DNA of 14,893 bases from Oscillospiraceae bacterium (GCA_020024215.1 JAHHUC010000053.1:1-14893); one strand, 5' to 3'. Positions 6,244-13,525 are shown, counted from the first letter of the stretch. Numbers and translations: made by a program. Notes: generated from the letters alone by a model not told the origin.

Positions 6244-7608
6244 TCAATGCATAGTCTTTTTTGGATTTTTGTTCCATAAGAATATGCGCAAAGCGACAAG
6301 AATAGCAACAGAAACGGCGCAGGTCAATAATCCAAAAGGAATAAGCCCCATGTTTAAGATCAAAGCAGGCCACATAGATGTTATTAAGCCGCCTCCTATA
6401 AAGGGACTCATCAAGGGGCATCCCAAAGCATAGATTGAACCGGCACGGGTTTCCATTTTGGGATCTATGGTGCGAAGAAGCATATATCCAACAGCAGCTA
6501 CACCGCAAAAGGCACCATAACGTATGATTCCCTGCTCAAACCAGGATTCTGAGAATATGCGGGGGCTTAAATAAAAGAACCAAAATAGCATTAAAGCAGT
6601 GACAACTGCACAGCAGAGCAATATGGGAATAATGTATTCTATCACAATGGGAATTTTAATTGATGCCATAGCTGCAACAATCAATATTTCAAGAGCCATA
6701 CCCTGAATGCGCTGAAAAGTCTGCCGATCAAACATGTCCTTAAGTAAGGTGTGCCGAGCTATAATATTTATAAGGTATCCTGCAATCATAGCAAACGGAA
6801 ATAAAGGCAGCTTTGTGTATCCGGTTGCAAGGCCAAAAACATACACTATAAGTCGGCCAACAAGAATTGAAATGCCTACTATTCCCAAGTGAAAAGCAAA
6901 AGGTTCAACCACATCATAGCTGATAGTGGCATAGGAGGAGGATAAGCGTTCTCCTTGGGAAAACACCTCTTTTTCTTTTTTGGCAGCAGTATTCTCAGTG
7001 ATAACCTGAGTATATTTTTTTCGCACACCATAATTGATGATAATCATGCCTGTGAAAATTCCAATCAACAAGCCTATTGTTGCCATTGTTGAACCCAATG
7101 AAGCGCCATCAGGCCAACCAAGCTCATCGAATACAGCTGCCATACCTCCGGCTGTGCCATGTCCTCCTGCAAAACCGATTTCGGTAAGGCTGGCAAACAA
7201 AGGATTTATATCAGTGAGAAATAAAGCGCACAGCAGAGCCGGAACACCTACCTGCATGAATGAGCAGGAGTAAAGCCAACCAAGTCCTGCGGCAACATCA
7301 CGCATCATCGTTTTATCCTTTTCTTCCTGTTTCACTCCAAGAAGCATACAGGAAAATACAATAGTGATCATATGTCCAGGAAGCGCACCAATGGAACTCA
7401 TCATATCAGCCGGAATAACCTTCAAGGCATAAGGGCCAAGAGCCAGGCCAATCAAACCTGCCAGCAGAGATGCAGGTATAAACGCTTTGCGCAAAAGAGG
7501 AACCTTAAGACGAATAATAGTTGCAATTACTAGAAGAAGGCCTATGACAGAAATATAGTAGAGCATATTGCCTACTTGGGACCCTGCGATTTTTTCAACT
7601 GGTATCAT
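6244..7608 (-). CDS. GltS-type sodium/glutamate symporter family protein
   Basis: This 454-residue integral membrane protein resembles the GltS (ESS) family of Na+-coupled glutamate importers. It is largely hydrophobic with about ten to twelve predicted membrane segments. A central hydrophilic loop rich in Lys and Glu lies at about residues 180-220. The family pore motif is seen as G-F-A-G-G-H-G-T-A-G-G in the first half. A matching A-L-G-C-P-L-M-S-P-F-I-G-G-G stretch lies in the second half, consistent with the inverted two-part fold. Several clusters, such as the P-P-I-L-L-C-C-like helix, look divergent from classical GltS, so the cargo may be another anionic amino acid or an opine. The ATG at 7608 is preferred over TTG at 7614, because GGGAG lies eight bases before the ATG but only two before the TTG. 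It sits between the opine dehydrogenase-like and cyclodeaminase-like genes on one strand. Confidence 0.85.
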   Translation of the reverse strand: MIPVEKIAGSQVGNMLYYISVIGLLLVIATIIRLKVPLLRKAFIPASLLAGLIGLALGPYALKVIPADMMSSIGALPGHMITIVFSCMLLGVKQEEKDKTMMRDVAAGLGWLYSCSFMQVGVPALLCALFLTDINPLFASLTEIGFAGGHGTAGGMAAVFDELGWPDGASLGSTMATIGLLIGIFTGMIIINYGVRKKYTQVITENTAAKKEKEVFSQGERLSSSYATISYDVVEPFAFHLGIVGISILVGRLIVYVFGLATGYTKLPLFPFAMIAGYLINIIARHTLLKDMFDRQTFQRIQGMALEILIVAAMASIKIPIVIEYIIPILLCCAVVTALMLFWFFYLSPRIFSESWFEQGIIRYGAFCGVAAVGYMLLRTIDPKMETRAGSIYALGCPLMSPFIGGGLITSMWPALILNMGLIPFGLLTCAVSVAILVALRIFLWNKNPKKTMH

Positions 7609-7647
7609 ATACAATTCTCCCTTCTAAACTGCCAAAATAAATTCTTA

Positions 7648-7760
7648 TTGCACAGTCTGTGAGCAGCTATACACATAATTTCCAGAAAAATAATATAGAA
7701 GAGTTGATCACACACCGCTTGATAAGAAATAAAATCCTATTGTTTTAATGCACTGTGCAA
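7648..7760. repeat. Paired TTGCACAGT / ACTGTGCAA sites upstream of the symporter
   Basis: TTGCACAGT (7648-7656) has an exact inverted copy ACTGTGCAA (7752-7760), 95 bases away. The second copy is part of a perfect palindrome TGCAC-T-GTGCA (7749-7759). The pair frames most of the intergenic region between the opine dehydrogenase-like gene stop and the symporter start. It could be a looping operator pair or a long-range RNA stem. No clear promoter was seen inside. Confidence 0.4.
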
Positions 7761-7808
7761 ATATTTGATTGCCGTTTCTTTATATATGGCTTCACACCCT
7801 TTGCTTGT

Positions 7809-8903
7809 TCAGCCTATAATTCCTGTCTCAAAATAGTGTGCAATTTGCTGAACATTCATACCATCAATGCCAAGGTTTGCTGCACATCGGCCCTCTTTCC
7901 GAAAGTTTTTTCTACAAATGCTGGATGTCAAAGTAATAACAGCGTCAATATTTGGAGTTGGGACATTGGCAATGTGCCCTAGCTCTGAGATAGGGACAAG
8001 GCTCATGGGAACATCCTCGGTAATATATCTTACATCAATGGTGGAAGGTGCTTTGATATCAGCATAGGCATTGTTGTGCTGAAGCAGCTGGTAAAGATCA
8101 TCTCCTTCGGTTTCATATGACTGACGAAGCCACTGCTCAGCCGTTGAAACATGAGCACCATAGGCTTCTGCCACAGCAATGCGTTCTTTGTCCATTTCCT
8201 GTATGAGAATGGCAACAGAAGGTGTTATGCCATCCCAATAATAGCGATAGCCGCGTTTATCATTTTCTATTCGCCCTATGTTTAAAAGAACAGGAGCCGG
8301 ATGCAGCAGAGCGCCTATGTTGGATAAGCTCGTCTCCAAACAGTTTTTTGCTGCCTTGAACTGTGGATAATAAGGATGAAGAACATCTAAAACCTCCTGT
8401 GTGCGATTAGATGGAAAAGCACCCAACTCAACCTCCTTTTTCACACTGTACACCTCTACTGCATTTTTCTTAACCTTTCGGCATGCATAAATCAAGGTTT
8501 GTGTTTCAGCAGTAATAATGTCTTTGGTGCATCCTTGAGCTCGAATTGTAGTTAAAAATTCCAATGCGCCTCCTGTGCGTCCCGGGTTTAAGACTATTAT
8601 CTGACCATCTTTGAGAAAAGAAGCACATGCTTTGGCAATCATGCTGTGTGTAAAAGATGGTGTAACAATCATTATCAGCCTTACATCGGAAATAGCTTCA
8701 CCTATATCACATGTGATTTTATTCATTCGCTGATGACTGGTATTTCCATTGATGGTGATGTCAATACCATTTGCCTCCTTCATTCCATCAAGATATTTTG
8801 GAAACAGATCGCAAATATTTACATTTAAACCACAGCTGGCAAGATATCCTGCAATAGCAGTTCCTCCATTGCCGGCACCAATTACTGCCACAGTTTTGTT
8901 CAT
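7809..8903 (-). CDS. Opine dehydrogenase-like protein (NAD/NADP octopine/nopaline dehydrogenase family)
   Basis: This 364-residue enzyme belongs to the octopine/nopaline dehydrogenase family. Members reversibly join an amino acid to a 2-oxo acid with NAD(P)H, or split the product. The N-terminal Rossmann domain has G-A-G-N-G-G at residues 9-14, a canonical dinucleotide loop, and an acidic/hydrophobic strand end at I-C-D (30-32). The C-terminal domain shows N-I-G-A-L-L-H-P-A-P-V-L-L-N (195-208). Its His201 matches the catalytic histidine position of opine dehydrogenases. The frame is open to 8948, but the ATG at 8903 is chosen because a G6 run (GGGGGG) lies about eight bases upstream and the Rossmann strand begins at once. 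It is the first gene of the leftward unit and divergent from an RpiR-type regulator. Substrates are not known; glutamate-containing opines are suggested only by the neighbouring symporter. Confidence 0.82.
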   Translation of the reverse strand: MNKTVAVIGAGNGGTAIAGYLASCGLNVNICDLFPKYLDGMKEANGIDITINGNTSHQRMNKITCDIGEAISDVRLIMIVTPSFTHSMIAKACASFLKDGQIIVLNPGRTGGALEFLTTIRAQGCTKDIITAETQTLIYACRKVKKNAVEVYSVKKEVELGAFPSNRTQEVLDVLHPYYPQFKAAKNCLETSLSNIGALLHPAPVLLNIGRIENDKRGYRYYWDGITPSVAILIQEMDKERIAVAEAYGAHVSTAEQWLRQSYETEGDDLYQLLQHNNAYADIKAPSTIDVRYITEDVPMSLVPISELGHIANVPTPNIDAVITLTSSICRKNFRKEGRCAANLGIDGMNVQQIAHYFETGIIG

Positions 8904-9001
8904 AATATGTACCCCCCTGATATTTTTGTTTGTTTTAAGGACAGACACATTAACTGAGCGTTAAGATAGAAGCAATTGCAAATATAAAACTCGAGTTAGA
9001 A

Positions 9002-9015
9002 GAAAAAATATTTTC
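9002..9015. promoter_or_regulatory. Predicted operator GAAAAAATATTTTC
   Basis: A 14-base near-palindrome with GAAAA/TTTTC arms starts eight bases after the predicted leftward -10 box and so covers the transcription start region. The divergent RpiR-type protein is the natural candidate to bind it. A shorter relative lies at 6198-6209. Confidence 0.4.
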
Positions 9016-9022
9016 TTTTTTT

Positions 9023-9050
9023 ATAATAACATAATATTTTTCTTTTTCAA
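9023..9050 (-). promoter_or_regulatory. Predicted promoter of the opine dehydrogenase-like gene
   Basis: On the minus strand TTGAAA (9050-9045) is followed after 16 bases by TATTAT (9028-9023). The leader to the ATG at 8903 would be about 110 bases. The A/T-rich surroundings lower certainty. Confidence 0.4.
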
Positions 9051-9140
9051 GAGTTTGACAAAACCAAACACGAAAATCGTCCTTATGCCGAAAAAAATTG
9101 AAAATATTATATATATTAGCTAAAATATTATTGTTTATAA

Positions 9141-9169
9141 TTGTATCTTTGCGTTATATATGATATAAT
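9141..9169 (+). promoter_or_regulatory. Predicted promoter of the RpiR-type regulator gene
   Basis: TTGTAT (9141-9146) and TATAAT (9164-9169) are 17 bases apart, and TGA just before the -10 makes it an extended -10 promoter. One AAAATATTAT copy (9122-9131) lies directly upstream of the -35. Confidence 0.6.
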
Positions 9170-9223
9170 AATTCTGCTAATTTATCAAAAAAGTAAGAAT
9201 ATTTTTTTAACGAGGTGCTTAGA

Positions 9224-10075
9224 ATGCAGGAGCTTTTGGATCGTATTATGAAGGAACATGAATCATTGCCCGCGGCCCAGCGGCAGGTGGCAGCATATGT
9301 GGTAAATAATGCGATGCAGGTTCCTTTTCTTTCTATTACCGCTTTAGCCAGGGAGATAGGCGTAAGCGATACCACAATTATCAAGTTTTGCAATCAGCTG
9401 GGTTTTGATGGGTTTGGAGACTTTAAAAAGGTGTTTGTTGACGATGTGTATTCAAGGCTGACCATGTACAATAAAATTGCCAACAATAATACTGTAAGTG
9501 TAAAAAAAGGCACAATTTTTGATGATGTTATGTGTGAGGATATTGAAAATATTCAGGCAACACTCACAAATCCCACTAATTTGGAAAATATGGATAAATT
9601 GATAGAAATGCTTCAGAATACAGAAGAGGTGTATGCGGTGGGCGCCAGATCATCAGCTGTTCTGTCTGATTTTTTAGCCAGTACATTGCGCTATCTCGGA
9701 ATAAAGGTACATACTCTTACAGGGGGAGTGGGGGATTATTTGGATCGCCTGTTTGCTGTGACACCCAAAGATGTTGTTATTGCCTTCAGCTTCCCAAGAT
9801 ATACAGGCTTCATTGTTGATATTTTGAAGGATTTACACCAGAGAGGAATAAAAATTGTTCTAATTACTGACACAGGTCTTTCTCCTGCCTATCCATATGC
9901 TGATTTGGTATTTCAGTGCTCTGTTTCTACAAATGGTTACCTACCGACCTATTGCAGCTGTCTTTCTTTGATCGGGGTGATCTGCCGCAATGCCAGTACA
10001 GCACTTAAACATAAAGCCGCACAGCATGTAAGGGATTTGGAAAGCAAGCTGTTGGAACATGGCGTACTCCATTGA
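9224..10075 (+). CDS. MurR/RpiR-family transcriptional regulator (HTH plus SIS domain)
   Basis: This 283-residue DNA-binding regulator has an N-terminal HTH_6 domain (1-77). Its recognition helix lies in L-A-R-E-I-G-V-S-D-T-T-I-I-K-F-C (41-56), followed by L-G-F-D-G-F-G-D-F-K, a hallmark of the family. A SIS domain follows at about 125-255, with V-Y-A-V-G-A-R-S-S-A (136-145) as the first phosphate-loop strand. The second loop, usually S-x-S-G-x-T in sugar-phosphate binders, reads F-S-F-P-R-Y-T (188-194). Ligand choice may therefore differ from the usual phosphosugar. A GTG at 9215 opens the frame, but GAGGTG (9212-9217) is itself the ribosome binding site for the ATG at 9224, six bases on. 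It is divergent from the opine dehydrogenase-like gene and probably controls that unit and itself. Confidence 0.9.
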   Translation: MQELLDRIMKEHESLPAAQRQVAAYVVNNAMQVPFLSITALAREIGVSDTTIIKFCNQLGFDGFGDFKKVFVDDVYSRLTMYNKIANNNTVSVKKGTIFDDVMCEDIENIQATLTNPTNLENMDKLIEMLQNTEEVYAVGARSSAVLSDFLASTLRYLGIKVHTLTGGVGDYLDRLFAVTPKDVVIAFSFPRYTGFIVDILKDLHQRGIKIVLITDTGLSPAYPYADLVFQCSVSTNGYLPTYCSCLSLIGVICRNASTALKHKAAQHVRDLESKLLEHGVLH

Positions 10076-10157
10076 CACTGCATATATCCGATTTTTGCTG
10101 TCTTTATGGATGCTTTTTATATTTTGCCATCAGGTTATGTAATACGGAGGTTTAAAA

Positions 10158-10865
10158 GTGGGCAACAAAGAGAACTGTCTTATATGCAAGGCGAGGCTGG
10201 AATATCTTAAAGAGCCAAAGGAAATGGAATGTGTTTACTGTCACAAAATATTTAAAAGTCAGGCAAGGTGTGAAAACGGGCATTTCATATGCGATGAATG
10301 TCACAGCAAGGACGGGGATGCTCTGGCTGTGCAGCTGTGTCTTGAAACAGATGAAAAGGACCCATATATAATAGCTCAGAAGCTTTTCAGGGATGAGAGG
10401 ATACACATGCATGGTCCGGAGCATCATGTTTTGGTACCCTCTGTTCTGACGGCGGCATATTTTAACAAGATAGGCAAGGAAGAGCTTAAGGAAAAATATC
10501 TTATGCTTTGCAAGGAAAGGGGAGAAAAGGTCCCCGGAGGCTTCTGCGGATATGCCGGCTGCTGCGGTGCAGGTGTGGGTGTGGGCATCTTTTTTTCAGT
10601 GATACAAAATACCTCGCCTTTAAACAGCGAAAGCTGGGGAATGGTCAATTCAGCCACCGGCAGAGCGCTTATGAACATAGGGAAATATGACGGACCGCGC
10701 TGCTGCAAAAGAAACACCTTCCTTGCATTTGACACAGCTGATGAAATATTGAAGGAACAGCTTGGAATAAGCCTTGTATCAAAAAAATATTACTGCGGAT
10801 GGTTCAATAAAAATGAGGAATGTCTTAAAGAGGTCTGTCAATATCATCCAAAAAACAGGCTTTAG
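10158..10865 (+). CDS. DUF5714 family cysteine-rich protein
   Basis: This 235-residue cytoplasmic protein of unknown function looks like a DUF5714 member. The N terminus is a zinc-ribbon-like part with C-L-I-C (7-10), C-V-Y-C (25-28) and Cys38 with C-D-E-C (45-48). The core has M-H-G-P-E-H-H (84-90), then a Gly/Cys-rich stretch C-G-Y-A-G-C-C-G-A-G (130-139). R-C-C (181-183) and several C-terminal cysteines follow. About eighteen Cys in 235 residues points to metal or iron-sulfur binding, possibly at more than one site. The start is GTG with CGGAGG seven bases upstream. It lies 82 bases after the RpiR-type gene on the same strand with no terminator seen between them, so read-through is possible, but no functional link is evident. 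Family members occur in anaerobic bacteria and archaea. Confidence 0.7.
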   Translation: MGNKENCLICKARLEYLKEPKEMECVYCHKIFKSQARCENGHFICDECHSKDGDALAVQLCLETDEKDPYIIAQKLFRDERIHMHGPEHHVLVPSVLTAAYFNKIGKEELKEKYLMLCKERGEKVPGGFCGYAGCCGAGVGVGIFFSVIQNTSPLNSESWGMVNSATGRALMNIGKYDGPRCCKRNTFLAFDTADEILKEQLGISLVSKKYYCGWFNKNEECLKEVCQYHPKNRL

Positions 10866-10949
10866 TGTGATAATCAGGCTTTTTTGATAGGTAAAATTTT
10901 CTTTATGGGAAGAAAAATGCAGAAATTTCTGTTAATTTGTCATATTTGT

Positions 10950-10978
10950 TTGAATTTCCGCTTTGAATATATTATAAT
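10950..10978 (+). promoter_or_regulatory. Predicted promoter of the YwaF-like gene
   Basis: TTGAAT (10950-10955) and TATAAT (10973-10978) are spaced by 17 bases, giving a leader of about 28 bases before the ATG at 11013. Confidence 0.6.
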
Positions 10979-11012
10979 ATTACCACCCTAATTAAAATAA
11001 GAGGAAGATTCA

Positions 11013-11843
11013 ATGACCGATTTATCCGTTCTTATAGAGAATTTTTTTGTACACAAGGATTTTCTGCCATCAGATTCAGCAATGCCGGGCACAATAGGCA
11101 CACCGCTTTTGCTTGCGTTTGAAGCTGTGCTGATATTTGCGGTGGTGTGCTCAGCTTTTTACATATCAAGAAGAAAATCCAAGGTCAGATCAACATTGTT
11201 TTCTGTGTGGGCTGTTTTCTGCATTTGGGAAGTGGTTATCATACTTTGGGATGTTTTTTCCAGCCTTGATAAAAGCTTTGATTTTAAATATAACCTGTCC
11301 CTTTATCCGTGCAGCATATATCTTTATGCCATGCCGTTTATATTTTGGGGCAAAAACAGAGTTAAAAGGGCAGCCTGCGGCTATATGGCAACTCTTGGCT
11401 TTTTAGGCGCATCGGCAGCTCTTATATATCCTGTGAGATTGCAGGATTATTCCTGCATATCGTTTGTTGGCTTTCACACGCTTTTTTATCATGGAGCCAT
11501 GCTTTTTACATTTCTTGTAATAATGCTTTCCCACATTCACAGCTATAAGGGCGTTTGTCATTGGCGTGATCTTTTTTCTGCATCCATGCCTGCGCTTTTG
11601 CTGTCCATACCTGCAAACATAATAAACTATTCCCCAATCAATTCGGATTATATGTATTTTACCGGGCAGTTTTCGCTTATTTATCAAAGATTTCCCAATA
11701 TTCCCAGATTGGAGTTTACTCTGCTTGTGTACGCCCTTTATGTAATTGTTCCGGCTCTTTTTTATCTGCCGTCATATCTGTGCCATCTGGCAGCGGAATT
11801 TAAAATGCGAAGCAGTGAGGATGAGCTTTTGGCAGAAATATAG
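11013..11843 (+). CDS. YwaF/TMEM164-like integral membrane protein
   Basis: This 276-residue protein has about seven hydrophobic segments, roughly at 28-51, 61-81, 95-112, 122-140, 154-173, 187-205 and 233-258. Polar motifs inside or beside the helices are L-Y-P-C-S (97-101), F-H-T-L-F-Y-H-G (154-161) and A-N-I-I-N-Y (201-206). These fit the YwaF/TP0381 family (TIGR02206), which is related to eukaryotic TMEM164. TMEM164 has been reported to have a lipid acyltransferase role, so a membrane-lipid function is possible here, by inference only. A paired Cys-His arrangement (Cys100 and His155/His160) would be a natural catalytic pair to look at. GAGGAAG stands before the ATG. The gene has its own promoter and a strong terminator and so appears monocistronic. 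Confidence 0.6.
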   Translation: MTDLSVLIENFFVHKDFLPSDSAMPGTIGTPLLLAFEAVLIFAVVCSAFYISRRKSKVRSTLFSVWAVFCIWEVVIILWDVFSSLDKSFDFKYNLSLYPCSIYLYAMPFIFWGKNRVKRAACGYMATLGFLGASAALIYPVRLQDYSCISFVGFHTLFYHGAMLFTFLVIMLSHIHSYKGVCHWRDLFSASMPALLLSIPANIINYSPINSDYMYFTGQFSLIYQRFPNIPRLEFTLLVYALYVIVPALFYLPSYLCHLAAEFKMRSSEDELLAEI

Positions 11844-11868
11844 CATATCCTAAAAATTTGAAAATTTT

Positions 11869-11899
11869 AAAGCCCTGTTCAGTCGAACAGGGCTTTTTT
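11869..11899 (+). terminator. Rho-independent terminator of the YwaF-like gene
   Basis: Stem AAAGCCCTGTTC pairs perfectly with GAACAGGGCTTT around an AGTC loop and is followed by further T residues, 26 bases after the stop codon. Confidence 0.92.
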
Positions 11900-11962
11900 G
11901 CAAAAGGTAGGGCTTAGGCTCAATCAGCTTTTGCTCTTACCTTCATCAGGTTTACATAATTA

Positions 11963-11984
11963 AGCCGTTGCGAAAGCGGCTTAT
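11963..11984. repeat. GC-rich hairpin with GCGA tetraloop upstream of the brnQ promoter
   Basis: AAGCCGTT pairs with AAGCGGCTT (one bulged G) around GCGA, a GNRA-type loop, which suggests structure at RNA level. It is outside the predicted brnQ transcript (start near 12062) and after the previous terminator. Which transcript would contain it is therefore unclear. No T run follows. Confidence 0.35.
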
Positions 11985-12026
11985 ATTGTCACTTTATACA
12001 GTATTTGGTGAAAATAGATATTTTTG

Positions 12027-12055
12027 TTGACAAAGCTATGTTAAAAAATTATAAT
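12027..12055 (+). promoter_or_regulatory. Consensus sigma-A promoter of the brnQ gene
   Basis: TTGACA (12027-12032) and TATAAT (12050-12055) are both perfect hexamers at the ideal 17-base spacing. The leader of about 70 bases contains a small stem GCTTTA/TAAAGC (12071-12088). No T-box or CodY-type site was recognised. Confidence 0.8.
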
Positions 12056-12132
12056 ACATAATTAAATATTGCTTTAAAATGCTAAAGCGGTTTTATGCTC
12101 TTTGGCAGAATTTTTAAAAAGGAGGTCTACTT

Positions 12133-13422
12133 GTGAAAAAACATTCGTACACAGACATTTTTGTCATTGGCTTTGCTTTATTTTCCATGTTCTTCGGTGC
12201 AGGGAACGTGGTGTTTCCGCCGTTTTTGGGAATGAGTGCGGGAAAGGATTGGGTTGTGGGACTGGTCTGCTATTATATAGCTGACATAGGTCTGGCTCTT
12301 TTGGCAATGCTGTCCATGTTTAAAAAGGGAGGGGTTCATTCCATACTTTCCCCAGCAGGAAGGCTTCCATCCACCATTTTGATGTGCTCCACCGTTCTTT
12401 GCATAGGCCCCATGCTGGCAATTCCCAGAACTGCTGCCATGACATTTGAAACCTCAATAGAGCCGCTTTTTCCGTCGGTCAAGGGTGTTGTCTTTTCCAT
12501 AGTATTCTTTCTGCTGGTTTTCCTGTGCTCTGTAAAGGAAAGCGCGGTGGTAGATATTGTGGGAAAAATTATGACTCCTTTGCTGCTGATAGGTCTGCTG
12601 GTGCTGATATTTAAAGGTGCTGCTGCTCCCTTGGGAGAAATAAATCAGATACCCCATGCAGAAAATGTGGCAGGAGACGGAATAAAGGCGGGCTATCAGA
12701 CAATGGATGTGCTTGCCACACTGGTATTCGGCGGTCTTATTTTAAAGTCAGCCCATGAAAAGGGCTACACAGATGAAAAAGAAAAAAGCTCCATAGCAAT
12801 AAAGGCAGGACTTGTTGCAGGGCTTATACTTCTCATAATTTACACAGGTCTTACACATTTAGGAGCCACTGTTTCCTCTAAATATGATCTTTCCATAGGC
12901 AGAAGCTCACTTATGCTTGCCATTGTGGAGGGACTTATGGGGCAGAGGGGAACCGTCCTCTATGCGCTGGTGGTGGCGCTTGCCTGCATAACAACAGCCA
13001 TCGGACTTGTAAGCTCCTGCTCTGAATATTTTGCCAATCTTTTAAAAGGCAGGCTCTCTTATAAATCTTTGGTGCTGCTCATCTGTCTTTTTTCTGCAAT
13101 AGTTTCCAACGTGGGCTTAGATATGCTGATATCCATTGCCGCACCTGTTTTAGACGTGGTCTATCCGCCTATTTTGGTGCTTATTGCACTTTCCTTTTTG
13201 CCAAATCAGAAGAGGGGAGTTTATTTTGCAGCCACGCTTTGCGCTGTCATTATGAGCAGTATCACAGCAATTTCCGTATACGGAAATATTCCGATGCCGT
13301 TTTTAAAGCTGCTGCCCTTTGACCATTTGGGCTTTAACTGGCTTATACCCTCAGCCATTGCCGCAATTGCAGGTTATTTTTTAAGCTTTAAGCAAGAAAA
13401 GGCGGCTTTTGATAAATTCTGA
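12133..13422 (+). CDS. brnQ: BrnQ-family branched-chain amino acid:cation symporter
   Basis: This 429-residue membrane protein of the LIVCS family imports leucine, isoleucine and valine with Na+ or H+. The N terminus shows the family signature G-F-A-L-F-S-M-F-F-G-A-G-N-V-V-F-P-P (13-30). The first membrane segments then follow without a cleavable signal. P-M-L-A-I-P-R-T-A (about 93-101) and G-Y-Q-T-M-D-V-L-A-T-L-V-F-G (187-200) are also typical BrnQ stretches. About twelve transmembrane segments can be drawn and the length is normal (about 430-450). The start is GTG, with GGAGGT (12121-12126) six bases upstream. A consensus promoter precedes and a perfect terminator follows, so it is a single-gene unit. 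Confidence 0.93.
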   Translation: MKKHSYTDIFVIGFALFSMFFGAGNVVFPPFLGMSAGKDWVVGLVCYYIADIGLALLAMLSMFKKGGVHSILSPAGRLPSTILMCSTVLCIGPMLAIPRTAAMTFETSIEPLFPSVKGVVFSIVFFLLVFLCSVKESAVVDIVGKIMTPLLLIGLLVLIFKGAAAPLGEINQIPHAENVAGDGIKAGYQTMDVLATLVFGGLILKSAHEKGYTDEKEKSSIAIKAGLVAGLILLIIYTGLTHLGATVSSKYDLSIGRSSLMLAIVEGLMGQRGTVLYALVVALACITTAIGLVSSCSEYFANLLKGRLSYKSLVLLICLFSAIVSNVGLDMLISIAAPVLDVVYPPILVLIALSFLPNQKRGVYFAATLCAVIMSSITAISVYGNIPMPFLKLLPFDHLGFNWLIPSAIAAIAGYFLSFKQEKAAFDKF

Positions 13423-13438
13423 TAATTTAAAGGCCTTT

Positions 13439-13473
13439 AAAAATTCTCCTTATGCATAAGGAGAATTTTTTTT
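13439..13473 (+). terminator. Rho-independent terminator of brnQ
   Basis: A fully symmetric stem AAAAATTCTCCTTATGC/GCATAAGGAGAATTTTT is followed by three more T residues, giving a run of eight T, 16 bases after the brnQ stop. Confidence 0.92.
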
Positions 13474-13500
13474 GCTTTTTGCTGAGCTTTCTTTTTATTT

Positions 13501-13525
13501 TACTACTTGACAATGTTAGGTAGTA
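13501..13525. promoter_or_regulatory. Predicted PadR operator TACTAC-N13-GTAGTA
   Basis: Exact six-base inverted arms (13501-13506 and 13520-13525) flank and enclose the -35 hexamer of the padR promoter. The position fits autorepression by the PadR protein encoded 32 bases downstream. Confidence 0.55.

Larger units (their letters stand above)
8904..9223. other. Divergent regulatory region of the opine unit
   Basis: No gene is seen in this very A/T-rich 320-base stretch. It holds the leftward promoter (9023-9050), the rightward promoter (9141-9169) and a GAAAAAATATTTTC near-palindrome (9002-9015). The ten-base word AAAATATTAT occurs three times: at 9101 and 9122 on the plus strand, exactly 21 bases or two helical turns apart, and inverted at 9031-9040. 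Confidence 0.6.

Noticed and set aside
8904..8948. Longer N terminus for the opine dehydrogenase-like protein
   Set aside because: The extra 15 residues precede the Rossmann strand without family support, and the G-rich ribosome binding site serves the ATG at 8903.
10152..10427. 91-codon minus-strand open frame opposite the DUF5714 gene
   Set aside because: Fully antisense to a gene with clear family motifs; no promoter or ribosome binding site was seen.
11913..11965. TPP-riboswitch-like words (ACCTGATGAAGG) on the minus strand
   Set aside because: Only the CCTGAT word matches. The CTGAGA element and the GGATAATGCC core are missing, and no thiamine gene lies downstream on that strand.
12056..12132. 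T-box or CodY control of brnQ
   Set aside because: The leader is about 70 bases, too short for a T-box with specifier and antiterminator, and no AATTTTCWGAAAATT-like box is found at the promoter.
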